A DNA stretch of 64,000 bases, taken from assembly GCA_047967505.1 (NCBI GenBank), contig CM106540.1; one strand, given 5' to 3'. Every line of letters starts with the position of its first letter. The stretch's first letter is position 1. The notes below the pieces were generated by a model that saw only the letters and a program-made list of their open reading frames with translations, made no database searches and had not been told where the DNA came from. This document shows positions 56,191-64,000 of this stretch, piece by piece. The position numbers were made by a program, and so were the translations under genes. This DNA is from Dipteris shenzhenensis. Taxonomy: Eukaryota; Polypodiophyta; Polypodiopsida; Gleicheniales.

Positions 56191-57537
56191 AGTGGACACA
56201 TAGCACCAGATGGGTTTTCACCACAGCCCACCTCAGATCTCCCTCTTCCCCTCTTATGGTTGCTATCCTGAAAGCATGGGCCAGCTTCAGGAGTACACTT
56301 CGCAGGATTCCCCCATCCACCCGTGAAGAGATTGAAAGGCGGCTATCATGTGGAATGATAGTATTTTGGATGAGCATGGCAAACCACTTGGAGCTTCTCC
56401 TTACATGCAGTGGCCAAGATGGGAGAGGGGCCCTGCTTCTACCGTGGGAGCATGGAAAGCATTCAAGAAGCTTCCTGCAGACCAACAGGCACAGATGGTT
56501 CTTAATCTCAGAGGAAGTGCAAGCTTGATGCAGCCTTGCCCTTGGATTGGGTGGACACAAATGACATGCCTATTTCTTGCTCCACCTGGATGGGGGCATT
56601 TTCCAGATTGGGAGTTCCTTTATAGGTGATTGCTTTTCATGACACACATGAGGATGCCTTAGTCTTTGATGTTTCTTTGGGGGGGAGGCTGTCCAGATCC
56701 ACAGAAGATATCTTGTTGGAGGTACCGTTTCAGCCAGTCAGGATAGTGGGCTTCATGGAGCATGGCTCTCTTTCATAGTGGTACTTGGATCCTGACCTAC
56801 TTCTCATTGGACTGGGCTCATGGAGGCTGTGGCTCTATGAAGGTGTCCCAATTAAGTTTTTGTAGTGGGACCCTAGGGAATGGGAATGGATAGATGAAGG
56901 GCACCGAGAGAAGGACATCCCCTTCTTTCGTTACATGGTCAGTAATGCCAGGAAATTCCAGCTCATCTCTAGGGGTTGGAGGCCTACCAGAGCTCCTCAT
57001 TGGGAGAACTTTCAGATTTCTGCTGACTTGCATAAAATTTTTTGGCAGAGGCTCTAGAAATCCCACCGGAATAGAAAAATCACTCTCTTCTTTTGGCTTT
57101 CTATTCATGGTGGGATAGCAGTGAACCATTCATTGGAGATCCAAGTTCGGGGCTGACCCTACTTGCCCTCGTTGCCTTTCTGCTTCGGAGACAATACAGC
57201 ACTGCCTTTGGGATTGCAGACATGCGAGAATCGTATGGAAGGGGATTGCAAGACTTTTCAGCACTTTTGTTCGCCTCCCCTTCTATATGACCTAGGGTAT
57301 GACCTGGGGATTAGTGGCTTGGCTCACTCTCTCAGGGCCCCAGGTTTTCTTTGAGAGACATGACTCCTCTTGGGCTCTTCACATCCGATGACACCTTGTA
57401 GAGTCGTGCTCTCTAGAGGATGTTCCGGCCACTCTCTTTAGGGCTGCTCATTCCTCAGTTGACTCTCCATGGGAGATCTTAGCTAGCATTGCAGCATGGC
57501 ACATTTGGAGAGATGCACTGAGGCTTTGGAGGGTTCT

Positions 57538-58130
57538 CAGGTTCACCCTTCTCAGATCTTGGCCAGTCAGTACTTGGACAGGTTCACCCTTCTCAGATCT
57601 TGGCCAGTACTTGGACAGATATGGTACACACTCTGATGGCCATTTGGGCGACCAGGGCTCCTCTCGAGCAGCCTCCTCCAAGAGAGTTGCTTTTCTCAGA
57701 GATTGGAGAGACTCTCCCTTCTTTGCTGAGACATCTAGAGGGTTGAGTTGGCATTTTCAGCCTCAGTCTTGGTTTCTTTCTACCTCATTCTTCTGAGGTG
57801 TTTTTTATTACATGCTTAGCATGTTGTATTTCCGCACAGATCTTGGCCAGTACTTGGACAGGTTCACCCTTCTCAGATCTTGGCCAGTACTTGGACAGAT
57901 ATGGTACACACTCTGATGGCCATTTGGGCGACCATGCAAGGCTCCTCTCGAGCAGCCTCCTCCAAGAGAGTTGCTTTTCTCAGAGATTGGAGAGACTCTC
58001 CCTTCTTTGCTGAGACATCTAGAGGGTTGAGTTGGCATTTTCAGCCTCAGTCTTGGTTTCTTTCTACCTCATTCTTCTGAGGTGTTTTTTATTACATGCT
58101 TAGCATGTTGTATTTCCGCACAGAGCTTGC
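57538..58130. repeat. 280-bp tandem duplication of the LINE A C-terminus and 3' UTR
   Basis: CAGATATGGTACACACTCTG occurs at 57616 and 57896. The duplication includes the terminal stop, so two stop-plus-3'UTR starts are present. Confidence 0.95.
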
Positions 58131-58186
58131 TCTAGCGAGTTTCTTTCTTACTTAATAGAAGTCTCTTTTTGGGAAAAAAAAAAAAA

Positions 58187-58729
58187 GTGCCCAAAGTAGC
58201 TACTGCACAAAAGTGTACACATCTTACTCGTCGATGATGTGTCGAAGATGCTCATGTCGAGCATGCCTCGAGGGGGACAACCTAGGGTTAAGTACCCTTG
58301 CCTCAAACAAGAAAGTAGTAACGATATATTTTATTCATTTTATGCATAGCAAGGGCAGAGAACCCATGTGCCCAAAGTAGCTGCCGCACAAAAGTGTACA
58401 CATCCTGCTCATCAATGATGTGTCGAAGATGCTCATGTCGAGGATGCCTCGAGGGGGACAACCTAGGATAGAGTACACTTGACTAAAACAAGAAAGTACT
58501 AAAGATATATTTCATTCATTTTACGCATAGAAAGGGTAGAGAACCCATGTGCCCGAAGTAGCTGCCGCATAAAAGTGTGCACATCTTACTCGTCGATGAT
58601 GTGTCGAAGATGCTCATGTCGAGGATGCCTCGGAAGATGTGTCAATGAAGACCATAGGAGCAGCTACCAAGGGAGATCACGTCATGACTCTCAATGTGCC
58701 AATCAGAGAGTTACCGAATGAGCAGAAGA
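58187..58729. repeat. Three 181-bp tandem units
   Basis: GTGCCCAAAGTAGCTGC or close variants begin at 58187, 58368 and 58549. The first unit starts right at the LINE A tail. The third is cut near 58630 and runs into the next array. Confidence 0.95.
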
Positions 58730-59373
58730 GGCTCAAAAAAATGAGCGAAAATGTACTGTAGGAGATGACGAGGTGTGGAAAGACTATTCCCCGCTGTCGG
58801 AAGCCTCAAGTCTATGTACCAAAAGATGTGTCGATGAAGACCATAGGAGCAACTACCAAGGGAGATCACGTCATGACTCTCAATGTGCCGATCAGAGAGT
58901 CACCGAATGAGCAGAAGAGGCTCAAAAAAATGAGCAAAAGTGCTCAAAAAAATGAGCGAAAATGTACTGTAGGAGATGACGAGGTGTGGAAAGACTATTC
59001 CCCGCTGTCGGAAGCCTCAAGTCCATGTACCAAAAGATGTGTCGATGAAGACCATAGGAGCAACTACCAAGGGAGATCACGTCATGACTCTCAATGTGCC
59101 AATTAGAGAGTCACTGAATGAGCAGAAGAGGCTCAAAAAAATGAGCAAAAGTGCTCAAAAAAATGAGCGAAAATGTACTGTAGGAGATGACGAGTTGTGG
59201 AAAGACTATTCCCCGCTATCGGAAGCCTCAAGTCTATGTACCAATGTGCCGATCAGAGAGTCACCGAATGAGCAGAAGAGGCTCAAAAAAATGAGCGAAA
59301 ATGTACTACTGTAGGAGATGACGAGGTGTGGAAAGACTATTCCCCGCTATCGGAAGCCTCAAGTCTATGTACC
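58630..59373. repeat. 211-bp tandem array with 22-bp subrepeats
   Basis: GGAGATGACGAGGTGTGGAA or a variant begins at 58761, 58972, 59183 and 59314 (periods 211, 211, 131). Inside, CTCAAAAAAATGAGC is repeated. Open frames across it (58765-59106, 58976-59314) are not a known protein. Confidence 0.95.
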
Positions 59374-59692
59374 GGAGTGTCCATACAGTTGAAATGACTT
59401 GTGGGTAAGCTCGAGAAGCTCAAATCACTGGTGGAGGTCACGGGAGTCCAAATCTAAGCAAAAAATACCAAAGGTAGCCTAAAACTGCACGGAATCGCCT
59501 TCCGATAAATCGAACCTCAAAAGGTCAAAAAACAACCGCTGGACTGAGTTTTTGGCGACCAACTGACGAGGAATGTCCGCCAATGCTGAGGGAGAACCAC
59601 GAACTGATGCAGGAGTGAGCTGAACTCACAAACGAGGACCATGAGCAATCACTAGGACACCAGGGTACTTGATGGCGAGGAACCATGGTGAG
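59374..59692 (-). other. Possible leader of a minus-strand copia element
   Basis: Lies directly inside the primer site of the LTR at 59707. No gag domain is visible on the minus strand. Confidence 0.4.
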
Positions 59693-59704
59693 GCTTTGAT
59701 ACCA
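59693..59704 (-). promoter_or_regulatory. Initiator tRNA-Met primer-binding site
   Basis: The minus strand reads TGGTATCAAAGC, one change from the standard plant TGGTATCAGAGC, two bases inside the LTR end. Confidence 0.7.
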
Positions 59705-59706
59705 TA

Positions 59707-60053
59707 TGAAGGAACATGGTGGAGAGAGAGAGACAGAGTAGACTACGGAGAGAGGAAGTGATACTCAAAGATCTCGACATAATGAAATGGAAATGAAATG
59801 ACTATATAGAGCAATGAACCAAAATGAAAGTACTCACATGTAGACCAAAGCGCTTGTAGCTTGATACTTGATTGATTTGACACTAGACAAGTACAGCTCT
59901 TATATAAGAGCACACACACACATTTGAACACCTATGCATATGGGATAGCTCCCAATATGACACGTGGCATCCATAGGACTCACTAGACTATAAAACACCT
60001 ACTAGACACCTAGTACACTCATTTTTTACTCACTTAAGCTTCATATTCCAACA
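59707..60053 (-). mobile_element. Copia-type LTR (minus strand)
   Basis: 347 bp. The minus strand starts TGTTGGAATATG and ends CATGTTCCTTCA, with 9 of 12 positions pairing as an inverted repeat. TATATAAG lies near 59900 as a TATA candidate. A primer site follows. A second LTR of this family is at 37690-37967. No matching internal region or partner LTR lies to the left within this locus. Confidence 0.8.
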
Positions 60054-61715
60054 ACTGGCTTCCCCCATTTTAGTATAGGATGCACTGCTAGAGTCAATCT
60101 CATCTCGTTAGACCTCCTCCAGCTCAATATGTCTTGAACTTGGGGGGACCAGGAGTTCCCTACCAAGATCCAGTCTACCACGAGCATTTCTTGAGAGTAT
60201 CGGAGTATGGACTCCGATCATCAAGCCCCAATACCTTGATTGAGGATTGCTATTGGATAGATGTGAGTCGAGGATTGAGGATTGAGGCAGGGAGAGCTGC
60301 AAGCATACCCAGAGAGCACTTTCTGGGTAAGTCGAGATAGAGGAGCAAGATGGGAGGAGCAGTTTACGCAGTAGTAAGCAGGTTGGGAGCAATGGGTGAA
60401 AGAAAATAAGGAGAACATATTAAAAGGCTGCTTTTACAACTTTGGGATTCCCATTTCTCAACACCTTTCCAAATATTTACACTCAGTGCACAAAGACCCT
60501 ACTGTCAACCTGCGTGGACTCATGAATGTTGAAAGAGATTTTTCAATGATCTTGTGATTCTTATCAACAACAAGAGCCTGCTAAGCAACTCTCAAGAGTA
60601 TATTTTGAGTCTTGGGAACATGGACTTATAGAAAGCTAGAACATAAAGGATAACGTTTAACTTGTGAGCATTCTGCTAACCAGCAAGAATTGTGTCTATA
60701 ATTTTTGGGTAAAAGAACTCTATCTATAAAACTGGAAAGCAGATAATAACTTCTTCTTTTTTTGCATCTACTAAGAGAGCTGAGTAATCCCAATTTTTCT
60801 TCAACCAATCTCAAACTAAACAAATAAGGGAGAAGATCATTTCTTTCAAGAAAACGTAGGGTTACAGACCTGAAGGTTGAGTTTTTCCAAATTTTCATGT
60901 TGTGTCAACCAGTCCACGCTCCCCACCTGCTCAAGCATTAAACATTCTTAATTACAGTTTTGCAAGCACGCAATCCTGCTTGTGTGTGTGTGCGCACACA
61001 CACACACCTATTATATTATACAGGTGGAATTAGCATCTCTAACATGTTTTTATGCCTCCAAGCTCACATGACAGATACTAGGAGAAAATTTTTATATAGA
61101 AAAGAGATGACTTGTTCTTTCTACAGTTTGGTTCTTGACTATGATTGAATATGGCCAATCGACTCGATTGTTCGTCCTTGAACAAATAAGCGTTTTACGC
61201 TTAAGAATAGAGTTCTAACATGAACTCATAAATTGCAGTTTCTGTGTGAACTCGCAAGTGTCATAGCAGAGCGCTCCACAATCTTTTCATAAAAGAATGT
61301 CACAAAATAAGCGTTACTTCTTCTTTAAGGAGGTTAATTATCTCAGAAACTTGAAGCCTCGGCTCCAAGGAGATGTTCACAATGTTAGTAAGAACATCTC
61401 CAGCATATGAACTGCAGGTTATTCTACATAGGTTTAGATGGCTGTGGCGATAAACGGTCGGTAGCATAGTTCACTTTGGGAATCTTATATCTTGATCAAA
61501 CGTGACGTATAACGTGATTTGATAAGACTACTACTCTCACACAACCTTTTTGTGCGAATTGATGTAGGCGTGCCGCAGTGAAATTAAAACGGGCTCAAAA
61601 TTAATTCACTCTTATACAGCAGGCTAAGCGTACATTAAGCAACGCAATGTATGCAGTGAGCTCGTGAGGTGCAAAGGGGCTTGACAACAGCGTTAGCTGG
61701 GGGGGGGGAACTAAC
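60054..61715. other. No recognised gene
   Basis: AT-rich. It may include introns or later exons of the candidate gene at 61716-61919. One open stretch on the minus strand around 61300-61400 (LEPRLQVSEIINLLKEE) could be an exon, but the splice sites are weak. Confidence 0.4.
60981..61006. repeat. Perfect 26-bp palindrome of TG/CA
   Basis: Eleven bases of alternating TG, GCGC, then the exact complement. It is alternating purine-pyrimidine throughout, so it could form a cruciform or Z-DNA. Confidence 0.95.
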
Positions 61716-61919
61716 CTGCTCGATGTCGAATGCCTTAAGATGTTCCACCATGTAGTCTGCTTCGGGGCTTGAAAGAAGAACCTAAAGAGCGAGCAATCCA
61801 AAGTGAGCGCGACAAAGAGAGGTAGGCAAGAGCAGAGAGAGGCAAAAGGGGGAAAAGGAAATGCTGACCCCATCCTCAGGTTTGAGGAAGGCGGGTCTCT
61901 CGCGAGGAGCTGAAGCCAT
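61716..61919 (-). CDS. Candidate host gene, first two exons, product unknown
   Basis: The minus-strand ATG at 61919 opens exon 1 (61869-61919, 17 codons, MASAPRERPAFLKPEDG). A GT...AG intron of 87 bp follows (61782-61868; pyrimidine-rich, acceptor CTCTTTAG). Exon 2 (61716-61781, 22 codons) stays in phase and contains SSPEADYMVEHLKAFDIEQ, ending in a good donor, CAG|GTTAGT. A TATA box lies 160 bp upstream. Unlike its surroundings it is not repeated in the window. The first donor (GG|GTCAGC) is weak. The 39 residues are not recognised, and the remaining exons were not found. Confidence 0.35.
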
Positions 61920-64000
61920 AACAAACAGAATGGAGTGTGCAAAAGAGTGAGTGAGTGTGCAGTTGGTTATGAAGGTGGGAAAGCTCGCCCCAACGGTAAC
62001 TCCTTTCAGCACAGCGGGAATGTCCTTCCTTTAAACGTCTTCACACTCATGCTTTCCCCTATAGACCTTCGAGTATCGTCTTTATACCTTACCCAACAAA
62101 CCAGCGCAAAAACTAGCACAACCACTAAGAGTCACTCTACACCAACCAGTTTGTGCGTGGCTCTACTAGTTGGCGCACTGGTTGCTGCAATTGGCTGCCC
62201 CTTTCAAACGCCCTTTTATGGTTGGTTTTTTAGGGGCCGTCTTGCCACTCCAAATGGTCAATTGAGGAGGCTGTAGAGTCTACCCCCCCCTTCTTGGCCC
62301 CCTCTACCCCCCATTTGGCTTGAAAAACCCTCCAATTAGCATCTCGATTTAAGGAGGCGCAAAATTAACGCCACCTGAGTGGAGATCGACAATGGCCTGT
62401 CAAACGTGTGTGCACACATCCAAACAGAGTGTTCCCACTCAACAATTCAACGGAAATGCCCATTAGTGGAAATGCTTCTCTAGTGTTTCCATGGTTGTGT
62501 GCCCATCTTGCCTCCTTGTAAGGATGACCTAACCTACTTATGAAGCTGACAAACTCTAACAAAAGCTAATGTTGGTATTGACAAATGGCAATGTAGCCCC
62601 AGGGCAGCTCATGGACAGAAAACATTAGTCTCCAAACAAGCATTCAATTCTAGCACCTAAGATTGCAGAACAGTGGGTGGGAATGTAAGCATCCTTGGCA
62701 TTTTGTGGCATTTACGCTTAGCAGACGCGAAGCGGGAATGGCCTCTAAGTCCCCCTATAACAAAAATGTAAAGTGACACCAAAATAAAATCGTCCAATAA
62801 CTTGTAAAAGAGAAAGACCAAAGGACTATGTAGATTGGAAGGAGAGGAGAGAGGAAAGACCAAGCGAAGGTCAATACATATGGGGAGGGGAAGATGAGTG
62901 AAAAGGGAGGGGAGGAGAGAGGTGAAAGAGAGAAAGGACCAAGGTATGGAGCTCATTTTCATACATTCTCATGCTAAAGTCACCATTAATACTAAATAAA
63001 CCTTTTAGTATAATTAAGGTAGTCTAAGCCACTTTTGATAGCGTAAGCTTCACATGAAAAAGGACTATTGGCCCTGACGTAGCAACAAATTCAACTTGAA
63101 TGTATTTTCCCTTATAGGGAAAATGGAAGCTTATCTCTTGCTACTTGCTCTCCTCTTTTGTTTGCTAGTAATTTCTCTCCTTCTACTCTCTTAGGCTAGC
63201 TTTCCCCTCTAGTAGTTTCCATCCTCCACTCTCTTAGGCCAGCTTCCCCCTCTCATAGGAGCTAATGCCTCCATTGTCTATATTTGAACCACCATTGTAA
63301 TGTTGTACCCTTGAATTAAATCCTATTTTTTTGTTGCTCTAGACAATGGTTAAGCCACCATAAGTAAAACATACCACAAAAAACTAGCAAGAAAAAAGTA
63401 ACGTTCACTACATTGGTGGTCATACAAGGCAACGGGAAGGATTAACTCATGCAAGACCTAACCTTATACCGCAACATGAAAGGCAAGGATTCTTACATCA
63501 TCAATGAAGGTATGAGGCAATACCCATGCATCTAAAAACTGATTTTCTACAACAACATTCACCACGTTCATTGTTTTCTATTCTCCCTTTCTTATTAAGT
63601 ACATCATTTCAATGCTTTAGTATGGTGAATTGGTGCATTTATGGTGACTATATACAATGTAGGCCATCACAAAATCAAGTTGATGCATGTGGAAGCACAT
63701 CGAGGGGCCACATAAGGGCAAGCTCTTTGTCATGAAAATGTCCATAATGGGCCCTGCCTCAAGGAAGATCTTGTAAATGTGGTATATTACAAGCAGAACA
63801 TGAGCATATCCTTTGCATATTGTCTTATGAGGCATGATCCTCATCAAGAGAGTGGTTTGATGACGCATAGCGTAAGGTGTTGGTACTAACTCTATGGATT
63901 ATTCATTGCATGTAATGGATTATGACATGCATAGATGTGTGAGGCCTATGTGTACATTCCTATACTTTTAAAAATAGCTTTAGTCCTTAAAACCATAGTT
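61920..64000. other. No recognised gene beyond the promoter candidate
   Basis: About 2 kb of AT-rich DNA with C runs near 62282-62312, a purine-rich stretch at 62840-62940 and short open frames without domains. No retroelement motif is clear. Confidence 0.45.
62080..62086 (-). promoter_or_regulatory. TATA box for the candidate gene
   Basis: The minus strand reads TATAAAG about 160 bp before the ATG at 61919, leaving room for a 5' UTR of about 130 bp. Confidence 0.35.

Larger units (their letters stand above)
53588..57796 (+). pseudogene. LINE A ORF2: RT, C-terminus, zf-RVT (copy 3)
   Basis: The frame 53588-53926 reads KSIFDNIFSFWEASEW, LLLDFEKAYDRVDW (motif A) and GFSDAWIRGVSSLYRSA. A frameshift scrambles motif B. 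The frame 53898-54080 gives ELADDTAVFL (motif C). After the solo LTR the RT continues with HINWHKSNGF at 55155. C-terminal blocks follow at 56250-56630 (STREEIERR, LGASPYMQWPRWERGP). zf-RVT at 57164-57226 keeps its Cys, Cys, His and Cys. The final frame ends in WHFQPQSWFLSTSFF at 57796 and is repeated to 58080. Confidence 0.85.
53495..58187 (+). mobile_element. LINE family A, copy 3 (5' truncated, carries a solo LTR)
   Basis: Begins inside the RT fingers (YKILAKAI) next to the non-L1 LINE and ends at the standard LINE A 3' end with an A tail at 58173-58186. A 1060-bp solo LTR interrupts the RT at 54088. Local duplications of 232, 246 and 280 bp repeat the thumb, post-RT and C-terminal parts. 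ORF1 and endonuclease are absent. Confidence 0.85.

Noticed and set aside
58765-59314. Lys-rich repeated protein of 112-113 codons
   Set aside because: The open frames follow from the 211-bp tandem unit; there is no start context, and no relative is known to me.
62657-62962. Hydrophobic minus-strand frame of 101 codons
   Set aside because: It is the complement of a purine-rich tract; composition alone explains the hydrophobic residues.

Overview
This window is plant nuclear DNA made almost entirely of dead transposable elements. The elements are plant L1-type LINEs with an ORF1 zinc knuckle and a C-terminal zf-RVT zinc finger, a second non-L1 LINE lineage, Ty3/gypsy and Ty1/copia fragments, and at least one LTR with an initiator-tRNA-Met primer site. 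There are no operons, rRNA genes, CRISPR arrays or bacterial features. The host is a land plant. The mixture would fit a large fern, lycophyte or gymnosperm genome, but the sequence alone does not settle this.

Layout. 1-4.6 kb: minus-strand LINE (family B) split around a copy of an unfamiliar multi-domain family, here called M. 4.6-9.6 kb: plus-strand LINE (family A, copy 1) that keeps ORF1, endonuclease and C-terminus but has lost the reverse transcriptase. 9.65-13.9 kb: minus-strand LINE C and LINE B pieces. 13.9-19.7 kb: two M copies as a large inverted repeat. 20.2-23.1 kb: gypsy gag and RT/RNase H on the plus strand. 23.1-29.0 kb: further M copies, heavily tandem-duplicated. 29.0-30.5 kb: minus-strand gypsy. 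30.5-41.5 kb: mostly unrecognised AT-rich DNA with copia, gypsy and LINE relics. 41.6-44.7 kb: gypsy gag-protease-RT broken by an LTR. 44.7-49.7 kb: LINE A copy 2 with an internal inversion. 51.4-53.5 kb: non-L1 LINE with a nested LINE insertion. 53.5-58.2 kb: LINE A copy 3 carrying a solo LTR. 58.2-60.05 kb: tandem arrays and a minus-strand copia LTR. 60-64 kb: largely unassigned, with one candidate host-gene 5' end near 61.7-61.9 kb.

Two themes stand out. First, more than twenty near-identical short-range direct duplications, with periods of about 120-390 bp, cut across every element type. This suggests either a recent tandem-duplication process or an assembly artefact. Second, the M family is present in six copies or fragments. 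It has a basic/Pro-rich start, a conserved globular region, Pro/Glu repeats, a long coiled coil and a conserved tail, and two copies are linked to a gypsy-type integrase C-terminus. I cannot place it in a known family with confidence. No element here looks able to move by itself.
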